From: Pseudonocardia acidicola
GTDB taxonomy: Bacteria; Actinomycetota; Actinomycetes; Mycobacteriales; Pseudonocardiaceae
Assembly: GCF_012911935.1 (NCBI RefSeq)
Contig: NZ_JAAXLA010000032.1
Coordinates: 1-64,000, forward strand
Direction of reading: 5' to 3'
Length of the DNA: 64,000 nucleotides
This document shows, piece by piece, positions 45,181 to 55,984 of this stretch. The translations under genes and the position numbers were made by a program. The notes beneath the pieces were generated by a model, which saw only the letters and a program-made list of their open reading frames with translations, made no database searches and had not been told where the DNA came from. Within the stretch, counting starts at the first letter, position 1, and every line of letters starts with the position of its first letter.

Positions 45181-45663
45181 CTACCCGCGGGCCTCCGGTG
45201 TCTGCCGGGCCAGCGAGCGGATCAGGTCGGTCGCGGTCACGATCCCGAGCAAGCGGCCCTGATCGGCCACGAGCACCGCGTCCAGGCCGGTCTCGAACAT
45301 CCGCCGGGCTGCGTGGGAGCGGCGCATCCCGGCAGGCAGCGGGTCCGTCTGCCGGTAGATGTGGCCGACGAGCACCGGTAGGAAGCTGGTCCGCGGTTCG
45401 GGATCGCGGGCGAGGCAGCGCACCACATCGGACTCGATGACGAATCCGAGGCACCGGTGCCCGTCCATGACGGGGAGGTGTCGCACCCCCGCCAAGGCCA
45501 TCACCTGCATCGCCGTCGACAGCGGTGCCGTCGCGACGATGGCCACCAGCCGGGTGGTCATGATCTCGCTCAGCAGTGGATCGTCGTTCCTGGTCGGCGG
45601 TGGGGTCGCGAGGCGGGTGTGCGGGGCGGACGGTGCCCGCTCGTTGTCGTGCTCGGTCATCAT
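45181..45663 (-). CDS. CBS domain pair protein
   Basis: 160 residues holding two CBS motifs: about 30-85 (LLSEIMTTRLVAIVATAPLS and GVRHLPVMDGHRCLGFV) and about 95-150 (LPAGMRRSHAARRMFETGLD with VTATDLIRSLA). Such stand-alone pairs bind adenosyl ligands (AMP, ATP, SAM) and act as energy-status sensors. Two consecutive ATG codons lie at 45663 and 45660; the upstream sequence GTCGAGG gives weak ribosome binding. A similar protein belongs to the dormancy set of mycobacteria, a family-level parallel only. Confidence 0.85.
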   Translation of the reverse strand: MMTEHDNERAPSAPHTRLATPPPTRNDDPLLSEIMTTRLVAIVATAPLSTAMQVMALAGVRHLPVMDGHRCLGFVIESDVVRCLARDPEPRTSFLPVLVGHIYRQTDPLPAGMRRSHAARRMFETGLDAVLVADQGRLLGIVTATDLIRSLARQTPEARG

Positions 45664-45851
45664 CCGAGCCTCGACCCCGGCTCCGGCGCTCGAAAGGGGT
45701 CTGATGGTCTGTCGAACCCGCCCCGAAGTCCTCTTTCGCGACGGCCGCGCCCCGGCGCGTCTCGCAGTATCCGGCAGCCGAACGCTTCCTCATGCCGGGC
45801 GCGGCGCCTTAACGTGACCCCACGCTGAGGGACTGCCGCGATCAGGCCTGA

Positions 45852-47255
<1,404 letters not shown>

Positions 47256-47431
47256 TTCACGTGGACGTCTGCGTCCTCCACCTCGCTCGCGACCCCGCAC
47301 CAGCCGGGTGCCCGGCGCGTTATGCGGTATCACCGAGGTTTCGGCGTCGAATCGCCGCGGAAACGGTTCGGCGAACCGTCCCGACATCGCCAGAGGGACG
47401 CCGCAGTGGTCGCGGGCCTACGCCGGACCGC

Positions 47432-47641
47432 TCACCGGCGGGAGCGGTGGGCGCCGGGAAGACCGCCGGCCCGGATGTCCTGCGCCTCTTCGGCCGTCTG
47501 ACGCATGACGCACGGCCAGGCCGCCGAATGGCCCGATGGTGCTCGGCATTCCCGGCACCGCCCCTGCGAGTCGGGGACGTGTTCGGACAAGGTCCGCTGT
47601 AGAAGGTCGGGCATGCTGGCCAGGACCACTGCGAGCGCCAT
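47432..47641 (-). CDS. small CxxC-containing protein
   Basis: 69 residues reading MALAVVLASMPDLLQRTLSE, then HVPDSQGRCRECRAPSG, SAAWPC and an Arg-rich tail. The pattern HxxxxxGRCxxC with a later WPC is shared by many uncharacterised small actinobacterial proteins. The paired cysteines could bind zinc or an iron-sulfur centre. ATG 47641 follows GAGGA at four bases, which supports real translation. It lies in an otherwise empty stretch (47256-47991) and runs opposite to its neighbours. Function unknown. Confidence 0.6.
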   Translation of the reverse strand: MALAVVLASMPDLLQRTLSEHVPDSQGRCRECRAPSGHSAAWPCVMRQTAEEAQDIRAGGLPGAHRSRR

Positions 47642-47991
47642 GAAGTCCTCATCGGGTCGAATTCCGCGGGGTTGAGATTCCGCAGGGTAACGAAGCGAGT
47701 GCGTGCCGTATCAACTACCCGGGATCGCGTGACGACGGTGCGTCGGGGATCATGCCGCACGTTCCGGTGCTGCCGCGTACGGCCGTGGCGCCGCCGGTTC
47801 GAGCAGTTCCATCGCGCGTTGTCCGCGGACACGCGCTGCGGGGCTTCCGTACCGGGGCGTAGCCCGTAACGATGGCCGGGCACACCGTCGTGCCGTGCCC
47901 ATCGAGTCGGTCGCCGTTGCGGCGCGCGTCCGTACCTCGTTCGCCCGCTGTCCGCCGTTGCCGGGCAGCCCGCGCCACCGAGAGGGGCCAC
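47642..47991. other. intergenic stretch before the methyltransferase gene
   Basis: About 350 bases between the divergent small CxxC gene and the methyltransferase gene. I see no coding sequence with support, and no strong hairpin. It should contain both promoters. Confidence 0.45.
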
Positions 47992-48621
47992 ATGCCCCAG
48001 ACCACCCGGTCCATGCTGTCCGCCTACGGGCGCGACGCCGCGATCTACGACTCCCGTACCGCCGCCTTCGCGCAGTATCGCCGCCGCCTGGTCGATCTTC
48101 TCCCGCTGGAACGCGGCGACGTGGTGCTCGACGTCGGCTGCGGCACCGCCCTGTGCTTCGCGCTGCTCCACGAGCGGATCGGGCCCAGCGGCATGATCAT
48201 CGGCGTGGACGCCTCGCGGGACATGCTCGAGGTGGCGGCCGAGCGGGTGGCCGCACACGGCTGGGACAACGTGGTGCTCGTCGAGTCCGCGGTGGAGGAC
48301 GCCGAGCTGCCGGCCGTCGCCGATCACGCCCTGTTCTGCGCCGTGCACGATGTCCTGCAGTCCGGCGCCGCGCTGGACAACGTCCTCGCGCACCTGCGCG
48401 GCGGCTGGGTGGCGGCCGGCGGTGGCAAGTGGGCACCGGCCTGGGCGGTCGCGGTGAACGCCGGCGTGCTGGCGCTGCACGCCCCGTTCGTGCGCGACTT
48501 CACCGGCTTCGACCGGCCGTGGTCGCACCTGGCCGACCGGGTGCCGGGACTCGCCGTGCAGGACGTGGCGATGGGCGGCGGCTACCTGGCCGCCGGGCGC
48601 GTGCACTCCGGTGGACGCTAG
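47992..48621 (+). CDS. class I SAM-dependent methyltransferase
   Basis: 209 residues with a Rossmann methyltransferase fold. Motif I is VVLDVGCGTALCF (about 39-51), followed by IIGVDASRDML and the acidic motif VLVESAVEDAELP. A C-terminal region contains APFVRDFTGFDRPWSHLAD, typical of UbiE/Erg6-like small-molecule methyltransferases in actinomycetes. The acceptor substrate cannot be inferred. ATG 47992 follows GAGAGGGG. The gene is alone; no associated reductase or acyl-CoA gene is adjacent. Confidence 0.86.
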   Translation: MPQTTRSMLSAYGRDAAIYDSRTAAFAQYRRRLVDLLPLERGDVVLDVGCGTALCFALLHERIGPSGMIIGVDASRDMLEVAAERVAAHGWDNVVLVESAVEDAELPAVADHALFCAVHDVLQSGAALDNVLAHLRGGWVAAGGGKWAPAWAVAVNAGVLALHAPFVRDFTGFDRPWSHLADRVPGLAVQDVAMGGGYLAAGRVHSGGR

Positions 48622-48734
48622 CCCGACCGCCCGGACTGCATCGCTCCACCCGCCACGAAAGGCCTCCTCGCTCGTCCCGAAGACGGTGGCGCAGCGGGGG
48701 ACGGCTCTCGCTCAACGGGAGCGCGCCCGCCGCC

Positions 48735-48923
48735 CGCGGCGCCGCCGGGCGGCCCCACGCCACCGGTTCCGAGGCCCGCCGGTAGGTCGTCGACACCGGG
48801 AGACCGGTGATCCGGGCCAGGTCCCCGAGCGACAGCGCCGGGTGGCGGGGTGAACGCGTCGAGCAGCGAGACGACCGTGCTGATCACCGACCGTCCCCGC
48901 CACTGCGTGCCGCCGCCCGCCAT
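48735..48923 (-). pseudogene. frameshifted IclR-type regulator remnant
   Basis: On the minus strand SVISTVVSLLDAFTP opens an IclR helix-turn-helix domain, and after a one-base shift near 48846 the sequence continues HPALSLGDLARITGLPVSTT with YRRASEPVAWG. Beyond that the homology stops, so only the first 65 codons or so remain, and in two frames. An intact IclR gene lies at 52.9 kb; this remnant is separate. The rest of 48622-49196 shows no other gene. Confidence 0.65.
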
Positions 48924-49196
48924 CCGCGCCCTTCTCGCCGGTGCCGCGCTCGGCGACGACCGGGTGGGGACGAGGTCATGGTGCCCGCGGCGGCGCGGTC
49001 GTGGCCACGGCCGGGCGGCCACTCCCACTCAGCAGGAAACCCGCGCGGGCGAGCCCGTGCCGCCGGTGGGCGGTGCTTGACTCGGCCTCGAGTCGGCCGG
49101 AACCGACCAGAGGTACGGCGCGGGAAGAGGCAGCACAACCGGCACGCCCGCCGCGACCGCGGAGGAGCAGAGCACCCGACCCGAGGAGTCACTCGC

Positions 49197-49469
49197 ATGA
49201 CCACACCCGACGTCAGTGCGGAGATCGAAGCGGCCGCCCAGCGCGTCCGAGAGCTCGGCGAACGCGTCGCCGAGCAGGCGAAGAAGAACGGGCTGGCCTG
49301 GCTCGAGGGCTACGAGCGCATGCTGAGGAACATGCTCGACCTGGAGGAGCAGGCGGCGAAGAACACCGGGCAGGAATGGGTCAGCACGCTCGCGACCGCC
49401 CACGCGAACTTCGTCCGCGAGACCTCCGAGGTCGTCTTCGGCGCCCTGCAACAGCAGCTCAAGAGCTGA
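49197..49469 (+). CDS. small phasin-like helical protein
   Basis: 90 residues, fully helical and amphipathic: EIEAAAQRVRELGERVAEQA, KNGLAWLEGYERMLRNML, then NTGQEWVSTLATAHANFVRE. Aromatic Trp/Tyr on one face and charged residues on the other resemble short phasin or PHA-granule-associated proteins. It is 110 bp upstream of the NDH-2 gene and 1.6 kb from the PHA synthase on the same strand. ATG 49197 is eight bases after GAGGAG. Assignment as a granule protein is contextual. Confidence 0.6.
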   Translation: MTTPDVSAEIEAAAQRVRELGERVAEQAKKNGLAWLEGYERMLRNMLDLEEQAAKNTGQEWVSTLATAHANFVRETSEVVFGALQQQLKS

Positions 49470-49579
49470 TCGCGGCCCTGCAGCGACCCGACCGCGTCCC
49501 ACCGGCGCACAGCGCCGTTTCGCGATGGGCGGCCCGCGAACTCGGCCCTGACCGTTGACCCGGAGCAGGAGGTCACCAG

Positions 49580-51015
49580 ATGACGACCGAGGACCGGCGG
49601 CACCGGGTTGTGGTGGTCGGCGGTGGGTTCGGCGGTCTGAACGTCATCCGCGCGCTGGCGCGCGCCGACGTGGACATCACCGTCGTGGACCGCACGAACC
49701 ACCACCTGTTCCAGCCGTTGCTCTACCAGGTGGCGACGGGCATCCTGCCGCCCGGGCTGATCGCCCCGGCCCTGCGCAGCGTGATCAAGAAGCAGAAGAA
49801 CGCGCGGGCGCTGCTCGCCGACGTGCACGACCTCGACCTGGCGAACAAGGTCGTTCGCGCCGAGGGCCGGACGGTCGGGCGCTGGAGCTGCCCTACGACA
49901 CGCTCGTCGTGGCGACCGGGGCCACCCATTCCTACTTCGGCCACGACGAGTTCGCGCAGTACGCCCCGGGGATGAAGACGGTGGAGGACGCGCGGCACCT
50001 GCGCGACCGGATCCTGCTGGCCTTCGAGATGGCCGAGCTCGCCACCGACCCGCAGGAGCGCGCGGAGTGGCTGACGTTCGTCGTGATCGGGGCGGGCCCG
50101 ACCGGTGTCGAGCTCGTCGGGCAGGTGGCCGAGCTGGCGCACACGGTGCTGCCCCAGGACTACCGATCGGTGAACACCACCGAGGCCCGGATCCTGCTGC
50201 TGGAGGGGGCCGGAGCCGTGCTCGGTCCGTTCGACCCGAAGCTGCAGCGGTACACACAACGGCGGCTCGAGCAGATGGGTGTCGAGATCCGGCTCCACAC
50301 CCTCGCGGTGGACATGGACGACGAGTCGGTGACGGCCGAGGGACCCGACGGCGAGGAGGTCATCAGGGCCCGCACCCGGATCTGGGCGGCCGGGGTGCAG
50401 GCCTCGCCGCTGGCCGCGCAACTGGCCGGCCAGGTGGGCGTGGAGACCGACCGGGCGGGCCGGATCCCGGTGAACCCGGACTGCACGCTCGCCGGGCATC
50501 CGGAGGTCTTCGCGATCGGTGACATGGTGTCGCTGAACAACCTGCCCGGGGTCGCCCAGCCCGCGATGCAGGAGGGCAGGTACGTCGGCAAGGTGATCAA
50601 GACCCGGCTGGCGGGCGACCAGCAGATCGAGCCCTTCAGATATTTCGACAAGGGGTCGATGGCCACGATCGGCCACCGCAGCGCTGTCGCCGACGCGTTC
50701 GGGTTCAGGTTCACCGGCTTCGTCGGATACGTGATATGGGCCTTCATCCACGTGGCCTACCTGATCGGTTGGGGCAACCGGCTCGGGACGCTCTACACCT
50801 GGGCCCGCGCGCTGTGGTTCTCGCACAACCGCGGCCACCGGATCATCACCTTCGAGCAGGCCCACGAGCAGGCCCTCGACCATCCACGACCGCCCTCGGG
50901 TGGCGGCCCCGCGACCCCCGACCGGCCCCGCGCCGAATCGTCGCACCTCGACACCGCCACGCACACGGACCGTTCCCAGCCCGTCGGCCCGGGCCGACGG
51001 AAACCGGGCCGATGA
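49580..51015 (+). pseudogene. ndh: type II NADH dehydrogenase (NDH-2), frameshifted
   Basis: Reading starts at ATG 49580 with FAD-binding RVVVVGGGFGGLNVIRAL and the NDH-2 stretch HHLFQPLLYQVATGILPPG. Near 49867 the frame breaks: the codons after VVRAEG only continue as PDGRALELPYDTLVVATGAT in another frame, as if one C were missing in a C run. That frame then carries the NAD site VVIGAGPTGVEL and a C-terminal membrane-associated segment (GYVIWAFIHVAYLIG) to 51015. Restored, the protein would be about 478 residues. It transfers electrons from NADH to menaquinone without proton pumping. A real mutation or a read error cannot be told apart here. Confidence 0.85.
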
Positions 51016-51129
51016 CCCTGCGGCCCGCCGATCGCGATCGGCGGTGGGCTGCCGCCGGCCCGTACGGTCCGGGCTTCCGGCCAGCGGGACGACGGCCGCG
51101 GCCGGCCGATCGCGCGTCAGGATGGGGGC

Positions 51130-52848
51130 ATGGCCCAGGAGTCGCCGGAAACACCCCGAGAGGTCGCCGAGCGCGCAGCGGGCGTGCTGGGACCGGAGTC
51201 AGCCCTGTTCGAGGACCTGGACGCCGCCGGGTTCGGCGCCGCACTGGGCAGAGCCCTGCAGTCCAGCCTCACCAGCCCGACGGTGCTGGCCAGGGCCGCG
51301 CTCCAGCTCGCGACGGACCTGGCGCGGATCCCCGTGGCGGTGACGTCGCAGTGGTTGGGCCGCGACGTCGAGCTGCCGGTCCCGGTCGACCCGAAGGATC
51401 GGCGGTTCAGCGACCCGGCCTGGACGGGCAACCCCGTCTTCCGGTCGATGCGGCTGTCCTACCTGGCCGCGTGCCGCTTCGCCCGTGACGTCGTGGGGTC
51501 GGCGGCGCTCGAGGCGGACACGGCGAGGAAGGCGGCGATGGCGCTGGACCTGCTGCTCGACGCCGTCGCCCCGACGAACTTCCTGCCGTCCAACCCGGCT
51601 GCGCTCAAGCGCGCGTTCGACACCCTGGGCGTGAGCCTCGCCCGGGGTGCCCAGCACTTCGTCGACGACCTGATGCACAACGACGGCCGCCCCAGGCAGG
51701 TCGACACCAGCGGCTTCGAGGTGGGCCGCAACCTGGCGGTCACGCCGTCCAAGGTCGTGTACCGCAACGACCTCATGGAGCTGCTGCAGTACGAGCCGCA
51801 GACGGAGAAGGTGCACGCCGCGCCGCTGCTGTGCAGCCCACCGTGGATCAACAAGTACTACGTGATGGACCTGGCCCCGGGGCGCAGCTTCATCGAGTGG
51901 GCGGTCCAGCACGGCCGCACCGTCTTCGCGATCAGCTACAAGAACCCGTCGAAGGACATGTCCGGCACCACGATGGACGACTACCTGGTGTACGGCCCGC
52001 AGACGGCGCTCGACGTCATCTCCGACATCACCGGCGCCCAGACGATCGACATCGTCGGGCTGTGCCTCGGCGGCGCGCTGACCGCGATCACCGCGGCCTA
52101 CCTGACGCAGGCCGGGGACGGCCGGATCGGCGCCCTCACGCTGCTCAACACGATGCTCGACTACGCCGAGCCCGGGGCGCTGGGCGCCTTCACCGACCAG
52201 CGCACCGTCGACCGGCTCGAGAGGAAGATGCGCAAGGAGGGCACGCTCGAGGGCAGGACGATGGCGGGCACCTTCGACGTGCTGCGCGCCAACGACCTGA
52301 TCTTCAACTACGTCGTGTCCAACTGGCTGATGGGCCAGGACCCGCCGAAGTTCGACATCCTCGCCTGGAACGCCGACAGCACCCGGATGCCGGCTGCCAT
52401 GCACGCGTTCTACCTGCGGAACTTCTACATACGGAACAAGCTCGCCGACGGCACGCTGGAGATCGCCGGCAAGGTGATCGACCTGAGCGTGATCAAGTCG
52501 CCGACCTACGTCGTGAGCGCGATCAACGACCACATCGTCCCGTGGGAGTCGGCCTACAAGACGACGGGTCTGCTGAGCGGCCCGGTGCGGTTCGTGCTGA
52601 GCAGCGGCGGGCACATTGCCGGGATCGTCAACCCGCCGGGGCCGAAGGTGTGGCACCTGCTGGCCGAGGACACCCCGGCGAGCGCCGCGCAGTGGCACGC
52701 CGCGGCCTCGCGGCGGGGCGGGTCGTGGTGGGAGGACTGGGCCGCCTGGTCGGCCGAACACTCCGGGCCGCTGGGCGAGCCGCCACCCATCGGGAGCCGG
52801 GTGCACCCGGTACTGGGCGAGGGGCCGGGCGACTACGTCCGGACCTGA
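51130..52848 (+). CDS. phaC: polyhydroxyalkanoate synthase
   Basis: 572 residues of the PhaC alpha/beta-hydrolase family. The lipase-like box GLCLGG contains nucleophile Cys312, with Asp467 in SAINDHIVPW and His495 in SSGGHIAGIVNPP completing the triad. The N-terminal domain (NPVFRSMRLSYLAACRFARD) is typical of class I/II enzymes. It polymerises 3-hydroxyacyl-CoA into storage polyester. No phaA or phaB gene is adjacent, but two phasin-like genes lie within 8 kb upstream. The gene ends nine bases from the convergent IclR gene. ATG 51130 has only a weak upstream AGGATGGGG as ribosome site. Confidence 0.95.
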   Translation: MAQESPETPREVAERAAGVLGPESALFEDLDAAGFGAALGRALQSSLTSPTVLARAALQLATDLARIPVAVTSQWLGRDVELPVPVDPKDRRFSDPAWTGNPVFRSMRLSYLAACRFARDVVGSAALEADTARKAAMALDLLLDAVAPTNFLPSNPAALKRAFDTLGVSLARGAQHFVDDLMHNDGRPRQVDTSGFEVGRNLAVTPSKVVYRNDLMELLQYEPQTEKVHAAPLLCSPPWINKYYVMDLAPGRSFIEWAVQHGRTVFAISYKNPSKDMSGTTMDDYLVYGPQTALDVISDITGAQTIDIVGLCLGGALTAITAAYLTQAGDGRIGALTLLNTMLDYAEPGALGAFTDQRTVDRLERKMRKEGTLEGRTMAGTFDVLRANDLIFNYVVSNWLMGQDPPKFDILAWNADSTRMPAAMHAFYLRNFYIRNKLADGTLEIAGKVIDLSVIKSPTYVVSAINDHIVPWESAYKTTGLLSGPVRFVLSSGGHIAGIVNPPGPKVWHLLAEDTPASAAQWHAAASRRGGSWWEDWAAWSAEHSGPLGEPPPIGSRVHPVLGEGPGDYVRT

Positions 52849-52857
52849 CCTGCCGCT

Positions 52858-53688
52858 TCAGTCCCTGGCGGCGAGCACGGCGGGCCGGCGCGGCACGACC
52901 GGCTGGAGCGACGATCGGTGCGGCGCCGTCGGGGTCGGTCGCGCCGGACCCGCCAGCTCGCGCGACAGGCTGCGGGCGGCGATGGACAGCGCCACCATCA
53001 CCGGCTGCAACTCCGTGCCGAGGTCATGCACCGCCAGTTCGAGCGCCGCGACGACCTCGCCGCCCGGGCCGAAGACGGGCATCGCGACCTCGGCGGTGTT
53101 CGGCTCGCATCGGGTGACCGCGACGCGGGTCAGCCGGGTGGTCGCCAGCGCGCGCCGGAAGCGGTCGGGTGAGGTCACGGTGTGCGGGGTGTAGGGCCGC
53201 AGACCCCGCATGATCGTCATCTCGACGGTGCTGGTGGGGGAGAAGGCGAGTAGCGCGCGACCGAGCGCGGTGGGGTGCGCGGGCAGGACGGCCGCGGGAG
53301 TGAAGCCCGAGACGGGCCGGTGCCCGGGCTGCTTCTCGATGTAGGCCACGTCCAGTTCGTGCAGCACGCCCAGCCGGGCCCGGCTGCGGGTGGCCTCGGC
53401 GAGGTCCTCCAGCACGCACGGCGCGCGTTCGGCGACGCTGGGCGGGCAGGGGTCGCCGGTGCCGATCATCCGCAGCGGTAGCCCGGCGCGGTAGAGCCCG
53501 TCCTCGGTGCGCTCGAGCAGGCGCCGTGACGCCAGTTCCGAGGTGAGCCGGTGCGCGGTGGAGAGGGGGAGCCCGGCGAGGCGGGCGATCTCGGTCAGCG
53601 AGTGCTCGCTGCCCTCGGTGAAGGTCATGAGGATCGAGGTGATCTTGCTGGTGACGGATCGCCCCGACTCGGTGGAGTTGCCGGCCAC
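52858..53688 (-). CDS. IclR family transcriptional regulator
   Basis: 276 residues. The helix-turn-helix (about 12-75) reads SKITSILMTFTEGSEHSLTE, IARLAGLPLSTAHRLTSEL; the effector domain (about 85-250) includes ARLGVLHELDVAYIEKQPGH and AHPTALGRALLAF. The C-terminal 25 residues are Pro/Arg-rich. GTG 53688 is seven bases after AGGAGG. IclR proteins repress or activate catabolic genes such as acetate, aromatic or glyoxylate pathways; the target here is unknown. Its promoter region contains TGTGATTACTTGTGTGA on the minus strand near 53755-53771, a possible operator. Confidence 0.9.
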   Translation of the reverse strand: MAGNSTESGRSVTSKITSILMTFTEGSEHSLTEIARLAGLPLSTAHRLTSELASRRLLERTEDGLYRAGLPLRMIGTGDPCPPSVAERAPCVLEDLAEATRSRARLGVLHELDVAYIEKQPGHRPVSGFTPAAVLPAHPTALGRALLAFSPTSTVEMTIMRGLRPYTPHTVTSPDRFRRALATTRLTRVAVTRCEPNTAEVAMPVFGPGGEVVAALELAVHDLGTELQPVMVALSIAARSLSRELAGPARPTPTAPHRSSLQPVVPRRPAVLAARD

Positions 53689-54057
53689 TCGGTCCCTCCT
53701 GTGCTCGCGTGGAGCAGCCGCGAGGGAAGTCGCTCCAGTGCGGCCGCGTGATCGGGCTCACACAAGTAATCACACGGAGGGGTGCGGGACCAGAGCGTCA
53801 TTCGGCGGGCACGATCCGCTTTTCGCATGCACCCATCCGGCCGGGTCGCCGGCACCACCCGCACTGCTGCCGGCGGTGGTACGAGGCCGGGTACCGGAGT
53901 AATGCCGGCCGCCGGGCTGGGCCATGTGTGGTCCGGCGGTCGCGCCGGTGGCTCCTCCGCCGATCCGGCCGGGCCGCGGGCGGGCCGATGCCATCCCGGT
54001 CGGATGCTTCCTCGCCGGCCGGAGCACGCCCGCGCCCGGCGCTGACCAGGAGAGATC
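53689..54057. other. intergenic region between IclR and NmrA-like genes
   Basis: About 370 bases between divergent genes. The half next to the IclR gene holds the TGTGA-containing direct repeat and probably its promoter. The half near 54040 carries the ribosome site AGGAGAG of the next gene. I see no further gene. Confidence 0.45.
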
Positions 54058-54918
54058 GTGAACCGGGAGCCGCCCGTGCTGGTCCTGGGCGCGACCGGCG
54101 GGCAGGGCGGTGCGGTCCTGAACGCCGTTCTGGCCGACGGCATGTCGGCGCGGGCGGTGGTCCGCGATCCCGGCTCGGCCTCCGCCCGACGGATCGGCGG
54201 GCGCGGAGTGCAGGTCGTCGCGGGCGCGTTCGACGACCGGGAGGCGCTCGCCGCGGCCATGCACGGGGTCGCCGGGGTCTTCGCGCTCACCACGCCCTTC
54301 GAGTCCGGGCCCGACGCCGAGGTCGCGCAGGGCCGGGCGATCCTCGCCGCAGCCCGCGAGGCGCGCGTGGGGCACCTGGTGTTCGCCTCCGTCGCCGCGG
54401 CCGACCAGGGCACCGGTGTGCCGCACTTCGAGAGCGAGGCGATCATCGAGCGGGAACTCGCCGCCGGCGCCATCCCGTACACGATCATCGCGCCGACCTA
54501 CTTCTTCGACAACGCCCTCGCCGGCGGGCAGCAGATCCGCGCCGGGGTACTCCCACTACCGCTGCCACCGCACCGGCGCCTGCAGCAGCTGGCCAGACCT
54601 GATCTGGGACGCGTCGCTGCGCAGGTGCTCGCGGCGCCCGCGGAGTTCACCGGCCGGCGGATCGAACTGGCCGGCGACGAGCCCACCGCCACCGAGATGG
54701 CGGCCGCGCTGACCGCGGCGCTGGGCCGGGAGGTCCGCCACGAAGAGGTCCCGATCAGCGCGATCGGCAACCCCGACATGCGGGCGATGTGGGAGTTCCT
54801 GCGCGGACCGGGATTTCAGGTCGACCTCGCGGCCCTGCGCAGCGAGCTGCCCGGCATCGGCTGGACCTCCTTCGCGACCTGGGCGCGCCAGGTCTTCCAC
54901 GACGAGCCGCGCCCGTGA
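54058..54918 (+). CDS. NmrA-like NAD(P)-binding protein
   Basis: 286 residues with a Rossmann fold: VLVLGATGGQGGAVLNAV binds the dinucleotide, followed by ARAVVRDPGSASARR and the segment LVFASVAAADQGTGVPHFES that occurs in NmrA/HSCARG-type sensors. The Tyr-Lys pair of short-chain dehydrogenases is lacking, so it likely senses the NADP redox state or binds without catalysis. GTG 54058 is placed after AGGAGAG. Divergent from the IclR gene. No direct partner visible. Confidence 0.85.
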   Translation: MNREPPVLVLGATGGQGGAVLNAVLADGMSARAVVRDPGSASARRIGGRGVQVVAGAFDDREALAAAMHGVAGVFALTTPFESGPDAEVAQGRAILAAAREARVGHLVFASVAAADQGTGVPHFESEAIIERELAAGAIPYTIIAPTYFFDNALAGGQQIRAGVLPLPLPPHRRLQQLARPDLGRVAAQVLAAPAEFTGRRIELAGDEPTATEMAAALTAALGREVRHEEVPISAIGNPDMRAMWEFLRGPGFQVDLAALRSELPGIGWTSFATWARQVFHDEPRP

Positions 54919-55131
54919 GGGAGGCGCTCGTCGCCGGATCGGGGAGTGTGCGAGGTTCGCACGGGATCCGCCACCTGCTCATCCGGTCGGGGTGATGTAC
55001 CCGGAGCCGCGGTGGGCGAGGGTGCCCCGAGACGGGATGCGGACATCACGGACGGTTCTCGCCTCGCCGGACCTCCAGACGTCCGGCGTCAGCGTCGTCC
55101 GACACGATCGATCCGGAGACGAGGCAACGCG

Positions 55132-55821
55132 ATGACGACGCCGACCGGCCAGGGCACCGTCCGTCTGACATCGGACGATCTCCGTGGAACGCACCATGCC
55201 GAGATCGTCGTGTTCACCAAGGATGCGCAGGGGGCCGGGGCGATCGGCGTCTGCTACAACAATCTCGGTCTTCCTGACGACATGTCGGACACGCAATTCG
55301 ACGCACGATTCCGGGCCCTGGACCCCGATGTGCTCAAGGTCGCGTTCCATGGAGACGCCGTGTGGATGAACGGTCCGCGCCGCGCTGTGATGGACAGCGC
55401 AACGGCCGAGGTTCTCGACGAGGGCAAGGTCACCCCGGTGGGGGACATCCCCATGCGAACCGTGGCCACGGTCCACGTCCCCGACCTGGACCTGTTCCTC
55501 GGCAGCGAGCGGCCGCCCTACACGCAGCTCACGGTCGGGCGGACCACGGAATGGGTGTTCGCCCGCGGGCAGCAGGTGTATGAACTGGTCGCTCCCACGG
55601 GGAACGTCCATGTCATGCAGAGCTGTTCTCAGCATGTCGATCCGAGCCTGACCCTCGAGCAACTGCCCACGCTGGGGGAACGCCTGCAACTGCCCGAAGG
55701 ATGGCAGTACCGGGTGCGCACGCTCGACGAGGACCTCGTCGTACGTGCGCAACGCGGAGGCGGCGACGCGCACATCGTCTTCGACGAGCTGGAGAACAAC
55801 TACCAGCGTGTCGACGGCTAG
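55132..55821 (+). CDS. conserved hypothetical protein, 229 residues
   Basis: 229 residues with no motif I recognise: RLTSDDLRGTHHAEIVVFTK, NNLGLPDDMSDTQFDARFRA, KVAFHGDAVWMNGPRR, DLDLFLGSERPPYTQLTVGR and CSQHVDPSLTLEQLP. There is no signal peptide or membrane segment. The balanced, low-Arg composition and sensible codon use distinguish it from shadow frames, so it is a real gene. ATG 55132 follows GGAGACGAGG. It lies alone, 210 bp after the NmrA-like gene. Function unknown. Confidence 0.8.
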   Translation: MTTPTGQGTVRLTSDDLRGTHHAEIVVFTKDAQGAGAIGVCYNNLGLPDDMSDTQFDARFRALDPDVLKVAFHGDAVWMNGPRRAVMDSATAEVLDEGKVTPVGDIPMRTVATVHVPDLDLFLGSERPPYTQLTVGRTTEWVFARGQQVYELVAPTGNVHVMQSCSQHVDPSLTLEQLPTLGERLQLPEGWQYRVRTLDEDLVVRAQRGGGDAHIVFDELENNYQRVDG

Positions 55822-55843
55822 TGCCGGCGGGCTCGGCACGGTA

Positions 55844-55984
55844 CTAGCCCGATCGTCGGGCGCTGCTGATCCATCCGAAGGCGATGAGTCCGCCCACGAC
55901 GACGAAGAGCACGACGAGCACCACGACGATGAGCACGCCCCAGTGTCTCCTCGGCGGTCGTGTCGTCGTCAGTGCTCCGGCCAC
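55844..55984 (-). CDS. small single-pass membrane protein
   Basis: 46 residues if GTG 55984 is used: a basic N-terminus TTTRPPRRHW, one strongly hydrophobic helix (GVLIVVVLVVLFVVVGGLIA) and a short basic tail ending ISSARRSG. Starting at ATG 56080 would give 78 residues with an unconserved leader. The helix is the only feature and no family is recognised. It is convergent with the 229-residue protein gene, 22 bp from its stop. Confidence 0.5.
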   Translation of the reverse strand: MAGALTTTRPPRRHWGVLIVVVLVVLFVVVGGLIAFGWISSARRSG

